A stretch of DNA of 64,000 nucleotides from Lingula anatina (lineage: Eukaryota > Brachiopoda > Lingulata > Lingulida > Lingulidae): NCBI RefSeq assembly GCF_001039355.2, contig NW_019775895.1:1-64000 (forward strand), read 5' to 3'. A program made the position numbers and the translations under genes. Shown here piece after piece: positions 24,404-38,689 of this stretch (position 1 is its first letter; each line of letters opens with the position of its first letter). The notes under the pieces are model-generated. The model saw nothing but the letters and a program-made list of their open reading frames with translations. It had not been told where the DNA came from and did no database searches.

Positions 24404-24404
24404 T

Positions 24405-25340
24405 TGAGCAAAAGAAAAACACCTACATGTAATATGGTCATCTATTAGTCAGACAATATCAGTGGCAGATTTGGGGGGTGTCAGGGGGGTCCTGACCCTC
24501 CCTTCGATTTTTGAAAAAAAAAAAATCACACCAATGGTCCCCTCTTGAAATTAGAATTTTGAATAGCTGAATCATAGTTCTAAACCGTATCAAATGGCAC
24601 CGTTTGCCCTCTAAAATACCTAAAATTTTCGGGGTCCTTCACCGGGCCCCGCACCCCACGCCAAGGGGGGGAGGGGGGGGGTCGGCTTCAAATTATCCTG
24701 GATCCGCACCTGAAATCTGACGTGTTTCATTTGAAAACGCACTAAAATAAACTTCTTCCTTCTTTTCGAGCGAACATGTTGAAACGATCATGTCATAAAA
24801 GTCTTTATAAAAAGATTTTATTGAAATGACATTTACCCAACAAACCAATCTGGGGCATTTTGTTGTTCTGGTTTATGGTATAAGATATCAGTGAATATAA
24901 ATGTGTCTATTCACCATTTTTTGGAGGGGAGGGGTAGAACAAAAGAAAACATCAACATGTAATAGGCCATCTTATTTTTTGGACAATGCGTGACGTGTTT
25001 CATTTGAAAACGCATTTTAAAAAATTAACTTCCTTGTGTAGGCCTACTCTTCTTTACGTATTTTTCTATATCAGGGTCTCGACATTCTCAAGGCTGCCCA
25101 CACAATTTGAGATTTCGCATAATATCTGCAGACGTTACGGATTTGGAAATGTACAGCACCTCTGAAAAAAAGATGGTTTTACATTTCACAGAAGAACCAA
25201 TGGGGGCAATTTAAATATATTGAGACACCCCCATTTCTTCCCAAACATCTTTTCCCGGTGAACGTGCCGAAAAGACCACGTCATTAGTCTTTAGAATGGC
25301 TTTTTATTGAAATGACATTTACCCAACAAACCTGACAAAT
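24405..25340. repeat. Diverged local direct duplication
   Basis: Blocks at about 24405-24458 plus 24714-24850 reappear at about 24935-25040 and 25230-25340. Shared markers are CATGTAATA, GACGTGTTTCATTTGAAAAC and TTGAAATGACATTTACCCAA. The first copy holds the 255-bp element. The second holds a different unique insert of about 190 bases (about 25043-25230). Confidence 0.7.
24459..24713. mobile_element. 255-bp MITE-like element
   Basis: The left end TCAGTGGCAGATTTGG and the right end (reverse complement TCAGGTGCGGATCCAGG) are imperfect inverted repeats. The body is G- and C-run rich and has no ORF. Comparison with the related segment near 24987, which lacks it, shows the insertion point between GACAAT and TGACGTG. 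Confidence 0.6.
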
Positions 25341-25562
25341 CAGATTATAGATGGTTAAGGAAAGAAGTGGAATGAAAATGCTCTTCGGTTCTTTTTGCGT
25401 TGTGTGTTGCACCTCTCTGTATCGAAATGCATTGAGATATTGACTGTTATGTGAGAGAGTCGCCTTAACCGAACCTTTTCGCTCAACGGGCTAATTAATT
25501 AACTCAACAGCAAGTGGAGAACTTGTGCAAGGGAGCAGTCATAGCCTCCCCCCCCCCCCCCC

Positions 25563-25595
<33 letters not shown>

Positions 25596-26139
25596 ACAAA
25601 GTATCTTAATTCTGGTAATTAAATTCTTGGACCTTTCAAAGTGGAACAGTACAGACTATACCGCTTAAGTAGGCCTATAGGCCTACTCCACGATTATAAA
25701 AATACCGTGCATAGGGCATTATTATAGTTATAATTTTAATATTGAAGGCTTTGTGCAGTTTGTGATTTGTCCTCGGTCATCCTCTTTGCCTGCAACATAA
25801 CGTTAAATTTGGTTTATATCGTTCATGTACCCGAATTTCTTTCGTTCTTATTAGTTCTTTATTTCTGTCTGTGATTATAGTTTTGTTGGGAGGGGCGTAA
25901 TCAAGTACGTGACAAGCTGCAGAACATTTGAACGTCGATATTGTGTAATTTGTCCTTTGCGATACGTGGTTCCTCTTGTGCGGCGAACGCACCTCCTCCT
26001 ACCTGGCGCCCTCTATGTCCTGGTCCTGAACACGCCAAGCAGATCAAATTAACTACAGAAGTTGGAAGGAGTGTACGAACTTTTAATGAATCCGTAGAAG
26101 TTGTATATAGTTAAGATCGCCCAAACTTTGTGGCTTAGA

Positions 26140-26236
26140 ATGAAAAACATAATGTTAAAGGACGTACTGAGATGGTCGGTGGTCGTCCTGACGTGGACTA
26201 TGTGCCCGTGGCTCGTAAAGGGAGACCAACAAAAAA
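26140..26236 (+). CDS. EGFR: EGFR-family receptor, first coding exon 1A (signal peptide)
   Basis: From the ATG at 26140 (another in frame at 26152) the exon encodes MKNIMLKDVLRWSVVVLTWT and on to LVKGDQQK, a secretory signal peptide with hydrophobic core WSVVVLTWTMCPWLV. An in-frame stop at 26095-26097 lies upstream. The exon ends with a single A before GTAAGT (donor at 26237). Joined to exon 2 at 62611 this makes Thr and then C-I-G-T-K, matching the mature start of ErbB receptors. The intron would be 36 kb; long first introns are usual for EGFR. An overlapping frame from 26172 is not signal-like and is rejected. Confidence 0.7.
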
Positions 26237-29200
26237 GTAAGTATCGGAAGTATTTGATGTAATATTAGAACTCGTTGATCAGACTCACGATCATGATGAC
26301 TGTACACGCTGATCACTGTTATTACAAATCCCAATATACATTAAATGTTCACATTTTATTTCTTAAATTCAATCTCGGTTTAAAACTCTAAACTGGATAA
26401 ATTTTGAAATGTAAACAAAGTTATTACAACACTACGTCGTGTCTCATGATTTATACCACCACAGGACAAGTTGTGTGGCGGTTTAATGCTTCATTGACGA
26501 CAAGGTATTTTAATGTGATCGTTTAAAACATATCTGAATGAATAATGGATTTATGCAAGAAAATCCTATGTTAGCTGGGAACTAGTATATTTCCACTTCA
26601 AGTGTTTTAACAAGAAGTGAGAGTGATCATTACTCATTGATATTACGGGACAATATGCCTGAAAACGTGCATTGAGAATGAATGGGGGTACATGAGGGAG
26701 TACACGGGAGGAATAGGGAGAGAGGGAGGGGGTGTTATATTCGTTATACATTATAGGTATTCTAGTTAGGTACCATGACATGGGGACATATTCACAATAC
26801 TAGCTTCCAAGATTTATACACTGATGTTAAAATTTGTGATGGTATTTAACATGTCCATGGGTTTCAGGCTGTGTTTTGACTTCTTTATAAATTAACTTTC
26901 CATTACAGTTTTTAAGCTGTTGGAGTGGGAAGCAGTCCTGAAATGATCCTAAAATGGGTAGTCTCCATAAAAATATTGACATTTTGAAAAAGAAATCGCC
27001 ATGTATGTCATGAACAATAGAGTCTAATTACTGTAGGTTGAACCAGTGTCACAAGTGAATGATTGAAAATGGGTAGGATAAAGATGCCAATCAATATCTT
27101 TTATGGGAGTTAAATAAGATATTGATTCCAGTTTTCTTACTTGATGTACCACCACATGGACCGTGTACATGCCTTGTTTTCATTGAGTAGTTGCTTGTTT
27201 TAGTTTTGACATAGTATGATACATTAGATGATTGTGTAATTGTGTGGGTGGAGACAATTAATTTGGCATTAGTTTGACTAGGATATCATATGAAGATCTG
27301 GACAGTTCTAATAAAAATGTCAAATGTGATACTGTGATGAGTTTCAATTAAGCTAACGACAAGCACACGAGAGAGTTTTGACATGAGAAATTACAAGAAT
27401 TTGGTAGGGGGGTCAACATTAGATTATTAATTCAAATAAATCGGTGTTCAAGTAATCTTTGTTACACACTTACTGCATATACAGTATCAATTATAACATT
27501 TGTGAAGATGTTCTATCTGCATGGAACAGGTTGATATAGCAAAGGAAGTGGTTGTTGTTATCGCCCTGCGCTTCTGTCCGGCTTTGTATCTGTGGAGACA
27601 GATAGCCAGTGTGTTTCAGACATAAGACTATTGATTTAGACTCTAGCCGCTAGGAACACAACCTATCCTGTTTATTGTAATGGATTATTATAATATATCA
27701 GTTTGGACTGCATAGAAATATAATGTACAGTGTATCCAGAATTGTTGACCAGTATATGCTACAAAGTTCTTAAAAAAAGATAAAAATTGTCTTTTACAAA
27801 TTGGGCCACAATGAAGTTCATAAAGGTGACTTGTTTCACTGAGCAGATTAATTGTAATACAATTTTGTTCTCTACAGTAATGGAACTAGGCTGGGAGAAC
27901 AGCTGCTTTCATGTGGGTTTTTAAAGTCTGAGTAACATGCTTACAGTGTGTTTACTGTACGAAAGTGTTGTGCCTACTTGCACTTTAGCAAATTAGGGCC
28001 TGAAATGTCTTCTTCGACATTTGCACAAAGTTGTTAGCTGTATCTTATCTCATAAGGGTTCTGTTTTACACCCAGCCACTGGAGCAACTGGACTCAGACT
28101 AGAAATTAGATTGAAGAGCAGTGGCTCAGTAGATGAAGTACAAGTCATGGAGGTTTATGTGAACTAGGGGAGATAATTGTCTCTACTTTGTATTAAGCAG
28201 CACGTTAACTTGTCCAGGGTTATATCTGACTTACACCATCATTGGAGAAAACAATAGGCCATGTCATTCTCTGTTCCACATTCATGTGTGTTGTCACTCT
28301 CTGTGAAATGGAGCACAGCTTGGCCTATTGTTTTCTGCTCAAAATATGGTTTAAATACAGAGAAAGTGTCTCCATAGTCCATATGTACAGTACATTTTGC
28401 TGTTTGTTCAGAAGTGCGTTGGTCTGATAGTTCAATAGCAATGGCTATTAGAAAATGGAAATAGTCTTTAGCTGTGATGCTATTAAGATAGAATGTCTCT
28501 TGAATAAACTTGATGGTAAATGGAACTTCAAGCAATGGATCCTTGAACATAAAAACCTTCAGACTATTGTATGCTTTGGAAAACGTGGAGGTAAATTTTC
28601 CACTGTTTTGGGATGAGCGAATCTTCAAACTTTTTCACAATAGATTTATGAGATGAATATTGCAAGATGAAATAAGGAATAGTGGTATTGTTAAGAAAAC
28701 TAAATTTGATATGAAGAATTTGATGTTGGAGTGACTATTTCAAATCAAAAATGACAATTTATACTGGAATGCATTTGGTTCGATTTATCCAAGTTTGAAT
28801 AGAACAGAATTACTGCAATGCTACAGATAAATTAGAATCAATGGGATTTGAAGAAAACCATCAAATTACAAATCCCTTGATGTTACTAAACACTTAGAGC
28901 ATTAGTTTAGGTAATGCCAGATAGAAATAGTTGCAGATGATGGAATTCGATATTTTCATTAGGAAAGAACTGAGAAAGTCATGTGCAAATTGGCCAAAGT
29001 TTTTTTTACTTCAGTAGCAAAATACACAGAGCAAAGTAATGCAAAAGGCACAACTGCTTCAGACAGATTTTAATAAATAACAACCCTGAAATTGTTTAGC
29101 TAACAAATTTACCAATGTGAGTCAGCCACCTGTGTTTCAGAACTTGCCATTTTATTAATGCCAGAAGTTTGTATGTACGAAAGTCAGGAAAGTCTGGTAA

Positions 29201-32200
29201 GACATTTATGTTCTACATGCACAGCAGCTCCTGTACAATATGAATGCATTGCTCAAAGCAATAAAATGTTCCTGAATAAATTACCATCTGTGTAATATAT
29301 ACTATAACTTCATTAGAATGACTTCATTCAAATCACGTAGAGGTATTAATATCAACTGTGGTCTTATTTGAATCGACACACTCTCCACTCGTTGACATCT
29401 TCACACTGTAACAATAAATGGATAAAAAAAATAATACAAATTAAGAATAAATAGTAAATATCAATTGTAATAACTTTCATGGGGGGCGGCTTGTATGAAT
29501 TGAAAGAGCCTACATGTACTTCTTTCACTCTTTTATTTACCTGCGTGGTATGTTGATGGTTTCACCTGATACTCAAGATAAGGCATAAATGGCTATATTT
29601 CACTTTCACTTCTGTGCCTTTCCAGAGCTCAATGATCTATATCCACTCGGGTTATCAGACACCAAGTGGGTGGAGATCCATAGCCAGACAGACGGACTGC
29701 CAGCTTGGGGATGTGGGGGGACAGTTTTCCACCAATGGATGATATCTAATTAGATAGTGAAATTATTGACATTGATTTTCGACTAATAGCTGTACTAAGT
29801 GCAATGGATTGCTGTATTGCATGCACTCCATTACATCTTCAGTATTGGCAGAGAGGCATAGATTGGGAATTGTGAATGCTATCTTGCAGTCTGCTGTTAT
29901 CAAGGACCATGTAATGCAGCAGAAATCTATAAAGGCCCCTTGCATACTGCAATCACTGAACAAATTTCACAGCCCAGAGCTTCTAATGATCTCTTTAAAG
30001 TTTTTTATGGTGCACACAGGGATGGAATCAGGTTATTTTGACTGTGCACAGTGTTTATGTTCCTTGGCCTGTGATTGCTAGCAGCTATGCAAACAGGGCC
30101 CAGATCTATAGCCACACATGACAGTCACCAGGTAACACAGGCCAGTCTCACCTGGGGCCAGTAGACCTGCCTGGTGCTTTAATCTCCAGATACCATTACC
30201 TCCCAACAGATGGACTGCTCGGCTATGTATATTTGCCGGGTAAATACTGGAGTATCAAAGCTGTCTTCAGATTAAAGGAACATTTAAACGTAGTTACCAG
30301 AACTTATTTTATTCTTAGATAGAAATGTACAGAAAATTAAATTTTGCTCAAAAATGAAGGTCTACAAGATCTGACAGACGAAACGCACAACCAGTGTAGT
30401 GAGCTTCTGGGACCTCCCCTCTCAGAGGGCCTCCAAAAAAAAAAGATGTTCCCCTGTGTAATGTGGTATTATTCAGCCGTAGTGTATAACCACTGTTTGC
30501 CTCTGTATTTTGATGTCTCCAAGGGGAAAAAACAGAAAAATACTTCATCTAAATCTTTAGTCTTGAAGCTGAATGTCAGATACTTCTTTGAAGCTCTCCT
30601 TGCATTATTCTAATTAAAAGAAAAAAGGGTGCCATTTATACCACAGATGTTAGAAAGCAAAGTGGATCTTATGTCAATATTGGCTGTGAGAGAGCAGTCC
30701 ATCCTTTTGTGTAGCCTTTCTCTTCTTTCTAAGAGTTCATTGCATTGTCATTCGTATTGAATAAGAGGAAACCAGTGGAAAGATAAAAGAAAATTGACCA
30801 TTTTGCTATAACTGATGAGGTTTTTGAATCTGGGGAGTACAAGGAGTTCAGACGCATTCTATATCAGTGGGTCGTCTTTGTGAATGAGCTTACAGTGGTA
30901 ATTTACTTCTAGCTATATCTCAAGCTAGGTATGAATTGTCTCTAATGCTCTCCACTTGGTTTTAAGTAGCACTCAGTTTTAGTTTTTGATTGATTGTACA
31001 GTTTGTTAGTGCAAATAATGTCTCCACATGTAAATATCCTGTTTTCCAGAGAGGGGTTGTGTAATGCATTGTACGTATGGCAATTATCTGACTTCACGGC
31101 CTCAGACACTGGGCAACCTGCTTTGTAATATCATTACAAGTCAGGAAGTTCCTAATAAATTTATTAAATCAAGCCCAAATAAAGTTAGCATAGTAAGTAT
31201 AGCTAAGGCGTAGGGCCTCCTGATAACTATGGATGTAATTATAGCGGATTGCGAAGGAAAGGAATTAAGGCACTGAGGGGCATGAGGTGTGTATGGGATG
31301 CCGGGTATTCCACAAAACACACAACCAATCACAGATAAAGGCACTGTTATTGTTTCAGATTTTGGTTAAAGAAAAGAACTTGTGGCGGTTGTTAACTTTC
31401 TGGAATCGATTTGTAGTTTATTGGCTGAAGCCTTTTGTCATGGATTCCTGGCATGCCTTCATAGGGGAGAGCTGCTCTGCCAGATAATAAGATGATGATG
31501 AAGAGGTTATTTTACCCAACTTAGAACAGTCAGGTTGATTAAGTTCTTATTCCATTTCCTGTAATAGAAATTGACAGAACAAGTTAAAATGTCTCACTTA
31601 AAGAAATGCATATCTCGCAGCTTTGGGGTGGTTTATTCCGTTTTGCGGAAGACCAAGTTGGTTAGACCGACACCAAGTTGTTTTACCACCTCGGCTGATA
31701 ACGAAAAAGGAAGAGTCAGTTGGTAGACCACCATAACTGACCACTAGGTTGTTGTCCAAAAGAGGTTGACAAAATAGTGAACTTACTTTTAAACAATTTA
31801 TGTATTTTATGTTTGGGTAATTGGGTAAGTGTCTGACTTCCTATGTTACGATGTGAGCATTAAAGGTGACATTTTCTGTAATTCTTTACAACTTTCTCCT
31901 GCATTTCCCAAGAATCCAAAGTCCCTGAACTCAAAGTCAGCCAGTTGAAGCAGTCTGTGGAGAGTCTACTGTATTTTTACAGGATAGCTTTAGCTCTGTT
32001 TTTCTGTTTACTCTTTGAGGGATGGGCAGCTGTCCTTGTTTTATTTCACATAACTGGGGTAGTTGGTGCGAACTACTTCAGTGCACATGCTGAAACATGG
32101 TCCTGATTGCTGAAAAATCAGACACGTTTTTCAGATTTATGGGGAAAGCGGGCCTCTTACTTGGGAAACAGACAGGGACGTTATCATTTTGGTACGGCAA

Positions 32201-33544
32201 GTTATTGCTGCCGTGGACAAATTACCTGCCATTTCCTCTGACATATGACATCTTAATTTGTGGCGTGTTGGGTACCTCTGAGCCATTACATTGCCTTTAC
32301 CTGTGCGCCTATTAAGTTTGGGAGTAAGACCCTGCTGGGGGCCCAGCTGACTGGAACATGCAAGGAAATTAGTTACTAGCAGACTGAAGAAGGTTTCAAA
32401 GAAGACTTTGTCAGGCTGGACAGAAACATGTGTACATTTTCACCTGTTTTATCACTTTTCACTTTCTACGAGGTTATGAGTATGAATTTCTTGACTGCTC
32501 TGTTGTTGTGTAAAGAAACGGTGGCATGTAGGGGTAAACACGTCTGTGTGCACTTCACAATCACGGCATTGTCACCAGATTTTCAACCTGGCAGAGCCCT
32601 GTCATATGCCAAGCCAGCACACCTGCCATTACAGCCGTCAGATTATCCAAACAAATTGCAAGGAGGGTAAACTATGTCCATGGAAGGACTAGGCTTCGTT
32701 TACATACCACTAAATAAGCTTGCATGTCTCGTGTGCTTTCATCAATTTACTTAGTCGGTATTTATGACTTTTTTACTGCCACTTGATTTCATTTTTGGAG
32801 GCACCTGATGGAGGGTGTTTTTCTTTTCTTTTGGGTCTTTGATGACTTCCAGGTTCTATCATTAATTCTTGCCTTAAATGAATAAAATGAATAAAATGAA
32901 TGAAAAATCAACTTTTCCAAAACTTTGTGTAGATTTTTAAAATCTTTTATGACAGTATGCCATGGCTGGGGACAAAGTAGCAGTGATGACAACTTGGTAA
33001 AATGATGAAATGACATTTTCATTGTCCACCCTGACTTTAAAAGACTATAATTTACCTACTTTTTGGATAAATATATATATATATATTCATTCCTGAATGT
33101 TTTTTTGAACAAAAAAGTGTAGTTGTTCAAAACCTATCCCTCATATCAGTATAGATTGTGAAGTGACACAGAATGGGTAAGGACTTTTCACATTGGTGTT
33201 CACTGGAGTGAGGACCACAGAATTGTGACAAAGTCCTGGTATATTGGTGGTTATCCGGGTGTGTTAAAGTTAGCTGTGGTGTACATGATATCCCTCTTTC
33301 TTGTCTATCACAGCAGTGGAGAAATACGACTCGTCCTTTAGGCAGCCCTAAAAAGCAGTTGAAAAGAACGCATAATAATCTATTCGACAGCACTTCAGAT
33401 CTGCTAATACATCGCCGCATGCCAAAGCAGTACAACAGATAACTTATAGTGGTATCATAGATTTATCAACCTGTATATGAAAAGCATAGGAAACCTTTAC
33501 TATCTTGGTATCAGTATAAAGATTTTCCAAGCAGTCAGCTGCTA

Positions 33545-33594
<50 letters not shown>

Positions 33595-35917
33595 ATGTGA
33601 CAAGCATAATGAAAATAATGATGATGATAATGAAAGAAAACTAAATTATGATATTTTTCACATTAATTGTTGAATTGTTGGAAAGTATCTAGTTTGGGTT
33701 GAATTAAAATTTTACAGTTGAAGCAATGTAGTCATTCCTAAAACATTTTCATTTTCCAGTAAACCCACTCTGCGTTGTTTTTGATCATTATGCTTTTCAT
33801 CAAAGTCTTAACTCTCAGTTTGTCAATAATGATTGTCTTAAGAAGGGATTTGTAGGTAATGGCTCTGTTAGACCATTATCTGATAAAGATTATGTACTTG
33901 TAATAGCAGATTTCTGGAGTATGGTTGGTGTTCTATAGGCATGAAAACCTCTGACACATTTCTATAACTCGGGTGTCCTTCTCTCAGTGAAGCTCCAGAT
34001 ATTCTCCATAGGTATAGTGCAGTGCAGCTGGTGCAGTGTCCAGGGGAGATGTGAACCAAATCCCTTTTGACTGTAATGTTTGCCCTGTTTGCCATTTGCT
34101 GTGTATGGTTCATGTGCCATCCATACTCAGTACTTATGTGATGATAGTTTGGCAGATGTTTTTTTTATTTGGTATTCAGTACACACACACATTCAGTTCA
34201 TACACACTGCTTACTTATATTTCTGCACATTACACAGTTTTGCTTCTGGAGAAAAAATGTCATAGTTGCATACAGGTCATTAAAATTAGGAAATAAAGAT
34301 GCAGAATTGTACTTGTGGAATTGATTTATTTTATAACCCCCCCTCCAAAAAATGTTTATAATTATTATTTAAAATTCCAGAAAAAAATTGATTTTGAAAT
34401 TTTGAAATGGGTGCCAGGTTCTCAAGTCAAAAGTTCTTTTTTTATCGCAGTCCTAAGTTTGAATTCTTGCGAGGTGTTTCAAATTTATAAATAATAACCA
34501 TGTATCATTTAGTTTGTATTGTTCGACATTGATCTTTGGTCTGAGTGGCAGCAATTACAGAGTGTAAGTCCTATATTTAGTCATAAAAATCAGAGCATGT
34601 AGCAGATAAAGCCACAGTGCAGCCAGTCACTTTTCCAGTGCATTTCTGCTTTGAGTTGACACAGAACTGGGACAATACAGAAATATTTGTTTTGAATTAG
34701 GACAAAGCCTGGTATTCTGTTCACTTCAAAGACAAGAATTTGCCTTGTTTTGGTAAACAGTAAACTACAAGAAAGTTACTCAAATGCACTACAGGGTCCT
34801 GGTTGCTTTTGGGCTCCTCTTGCTATGTTATTCCAGGGGCTGGGTTCACAAAGAACTTATGCCTGAAAACGATTATAAACTTGGGGACTAAAATTTTAGT
34901 CTACTTTGCCTCAAGACAATTCAGTAGCATTCCCATTTTAATGAAATATTATGCCTGTTTTGAGAACAGGAATAGCGTGCCTATTGCTTCAGACCTATAC
35001 CTTATTTAAGGGGAGTAATAAAAATTTATCTTGTACTGAAGCAAACCAAAGTTTGAAGTCTAAAAGTTTGGAACAATTTTCAGGCCAAAGTACTTTTGTG
35101 TGGCAGGCCCTGGAGTGTGATATAATGGACTTGGAATCTCACCTGGTCCAGGGCCCATTGTTTGTCAGGTAGATTACATTATAGACACAGTACAGAAGAG
35201 GACAGGGTGGTGCGAAAACAACCCAAAAACAACCCCATGCCCTCATTGATGAAATTGTTGTCCCCATTAATCATGTGATTATAAGTTTTTGATTTGTATG
35301 CCCTCGTTATAGACATTTTTGTTCTCATTTATTAAGGTACTGCTTGCATTAATCATTGAATTGAAACTTTTTTCGTGTTTGACCAGATGAAGCTGTGGAT
35401 ACTGCAGATGCCTGTGTTTGTTGGTCCATGTAGCAGAAATTGATTTGCTCATTACGGAAATAATTCTCTACATCAATTTCACATGACTTGCATGCATTGC
35501 TTTGTTTTTTTTTCTTTACTTCTAAGTGAAACTGAATTAGCATTAGACTTCAGAATTTAGTTGAAATACAAGCAAGTTTTCAGAGAATAAACATTTTCAC
35601 TTTGAAAACTTCCTGTTTTGGTTGCTTTTTCATTACTGAAAGTTTAAAGCAGCAGCATGATATCCTATAAATAACACTAAACAAATGAACAAATGTACAA
35701 ACTGCATTCATGTTTGGTAGAAACAAAATCACTATCACCATGATCACTTTATTAAGGTTTTTGCTCACAGGATTGGCAAGTGCTGAGTAACTGTGCACAC
35801 TGTACACACTTTCTTTTCTATTATATGTCTGACTCAGCATGACCAAGCTTCCCCTGGAAATTCCAACTTTTATAAAATACACAATAAAAATGCTGATTTC
35901 AGCTGACCTCTGACATT

Positions 35918-36093
35918 GGCCACATTCAGAACAGTGGACTAACTAGTCCAAGGGTCAAATATGGCCGCCCCACTTGAATAGTTCACCACGGGGAATCTAT
36001 TCAGTGTCTATTAGCGGATTAGACAGCAAACTTTTTAGTGGGTTACCATATTTTGACCTGTGGACTAGTTAGTCTACTGTTCTGAATGCGGCC
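35918..36093. mobile_element. MITE, copy 1 (176 bp)
   Basis: The ends are GGCC(A/G)CATTCAGAACAGT and continue as about 31 bases of inverted repeat to ACTAGTCC. A three-base ATT flanks both ends as a target duplication. There is no ORF. It shares its sequence and ends with the copy at 37070. Confidence 0.85.
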
Positions 36094-37069
36094 ATTAACC
36101 TACAGGTTTTGGGAAGTGTGAATAAACACATTCAGGATACAGGATCTGAGAAGACCACAATGACATCAGATATAATTATATTAAACTTAGAATTAAGAAA
36201 TTGTAGTCATATTTCCAGTAACCCTTTCCTATTTTCAATGAATCCCTCCTATTCTTAGTTTTCTAATGGTCAGAATTTATGCATCTTGACTCGTCACTTT
36301 TGTTTAAAGATGCATATCAAAGTCAATTTTTTGTCACAAAAACCAACTAAATGCCAGTATATAGTTTCAAGTAGTATAACTAATAGAATTACCAAAAGGC
36401 ATTGTTTAATTTTACCAAAAAATGATGTTTGAACGGATTTTTCTGCTGCCATTTTAAGCTGTATGTCAATGGGGCAGGAAAGTAGGTCACGAAAGTAGGT
36501 TATATTTACAACCAAAAATTTAAAGAAAGGAGCAGTGTAAAGGTCTTTTATGGCTGATTGAGTGATCTATTCAGTTTATCCCTTGGCATGTCGAATTTAT
36601 TTGAGTCATATAAGAATCTAGTAGAAGTGGTTTACAGGTGTTACTGGGAATCCACGCTCGGTTCGTATGTACCTTTAAATGCTGTGGAGTAAAGACACCA
36701 TGATTCAACTTGCTAAAGTTCACTCACTCATATGTTCTACTTTAGAATGTAATAAGACCACGGAGATTTTTCAAGACATCATTATCTGGAATTACCTTGG
36801 CCTAAAGTGATCCAAGCCAAGATTTTGAACATATTCTAAGAGCATGAATCACTTCTTGGTGAAATTACCTAATGACAATTAAAACTTTTAAAAACATTGA
36901 CAGATAAAGGCGTAAATCAAAATTGTAAAAAAATTATCATATTCATTGTCCTCTGTTCAACCTTAGTAGTCAGCCACTGAGTCATCTTTTATTTACACAG
37001 TTTGAAAATAATGGCAGATTATGCTGGTCATGGCACGAGAATCTCCCGGTTTCCCAAAGTGGAGTCAAT

Positions 37070-37246
37070 GGCCACATTCAGAACAGTGGACTAACTAGTC
37101 CGAGGTTCAAATATGGCCAACCCACTTGAATTCTTCCCCAAAGTGAATCTATTCAGTGTCTTTTAGTGGATAAGATGGCAAGCTTTTTAGTGGGTCACCA
37201 TATATTTGACCCAGGGACTAGTTAGTCTACCGTTCTGAATGTGGCC
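37070..37246. mobile_element. MITE, copy 2 (177 bp)
   Basis: Same family as the element at 35918, in the same orientation, with GGCC ends and inverted repeats of about 31 bases. AAT flanks both sides, again three bases. The bodies differ at scattered sites, so the two insertions are not a recent duplication of one locus. Three-base duplications would fit a PIF/Harbinger-like transposase, but no transposase is present. Confidence 0.85.
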
Positions 37247-38628
37247 AATGGGTATCAGCACAGGGTTTGATCCTTTGCTTTTCCAAAGTTGTTGCAGAGT
37301 TATGGTGAGTGTCAGGAAAAGAAGATTCAAGGTTAGTTAGTAGGGGGGGGGGGGGGTAAAATGTAGTTTACAGGGAAAAAAAAGTTTTTCTCACCCAAAC
37401 ATTTAACAGAATCTAGTAAAAACGTATACAAAAATGCTTGAAAAAATAAAACATGCACTCCATACTTCCATTTTCAGTCAGTTACTAGGAATACTCCTCC
37501 TTGTATTTTTTTGTCTAAAGGCCCAAAGAAAAGAAAATGTTTTATTTTAATCCTCCAGACAGCATTTTATGTTCCTGCTATACATCAAAGATTATTTCAT
37601 CAAACATACAATTCAATGGACTTTGGTTTGTAGTCCCCTGAGACTTCAGGAAAATTGGCAGGCCTCTTTTGAAAAGAACTGTCAGTATTTGAAATGGGTA
37701 TTTGATTTAATTTTCAATCAGATATTTAAGACTTTAGAAGACTGATAGCTCGGGAGGTTGGACCTGCCCCTGATATGTATGCTGCAGCTAGGATCCATTG
37801 CATCGGCCCTAGACCTCAGCATTGCAGCAAAATTAATTATATTATTTTATTAGTGGCATTAAGGGATCTGTCTGAAGATACATGGTGGTTATGAAATGTC
37901 AGATGAAGAGCACAGTCTGCTACACATCCATTAACTCATCAATACATAAAACAAACATGTAACAAAATCAATAATGCTAATTATGTGGCTTATGGCTTTT
38001 CATTATTTATTTGGAATTTATTGGAGAGGGGTCACTTAAGTACATTAAGTTACATGAGCTTTCAAAGAATGCAGAATGGATCTACTCAGTGAAAATTTTT
38101 AATGGTTGTTTGTAAAATATTGTGAAAAAAGTCATGTGGTAAAAAAGTCACACATACACATACACATACACATACAGAAGACATGCCCCCCTCTCTCTAA
38201 AAAAAAAGTGTATATATATGTACGTATCATTCAATGCAGTAGGAACTGGAAACTGCCAGGACATTAGGCACCATGTAGTATGAGGTGTGCTGCATTCATC
38301 CCAACAACAGTTTAGATATCAAATTCTGTCTCAAGTGGTTAGTATGGCTTGTGGTTAAACACTTGATAATTTGATACAACTATTGGTGTAATATAACCAC
38401 ACACACACACACACATACCAAAAAAAAAAAAAAATGAATTAAGGATAAGATCAGTTTTAATTTTATGATGATTATATCTCTGTAATCTATTCCTTTAATT
38501 TTACTTTGTTTTCAGACTTGTCAGGCGACACCCTTTTGCCAAAAGATCAAAACCATTTAGTAATTATAAAACAAGGAAGAAAAATGTACGTTCAGGATTT
38601 TAGCAAAAAAAAAAAAAAAAAAAAAAAA

Positions 38629-38689
38629 CTGCTCACCAGGTTATATCTGCCCATTGACNCTGCTCACCAGGTTATATCTGCCCATTGAC
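38629..38689. repeat. 30-bp perfect direct repeat around a single N
   Basis: The 30 bases 38629-38658 are repeated exactly at 38660-38689 with one N between (38659), right after a poly-A run. This is the pattern of two contig ends that overlap but were not merged. Confidence 0.85.

Noticed and set aside
26172-26239. Alternative frame from the ATG at 26172 in EGFR exon 1A
   Set aside because: It encodes a charged short peptide with no signal core that stops at the splice site. The frame from 26140 fits both the signal peptide and the exon 2 junction.
28239-28628. 129-codon minus-strand ORF in the EGFR intron
   Set aside because: No recognisable motif, no splice context, and it overlaps a small inverted repeat. 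One ORF of this length is expected by chance in a window of this size.
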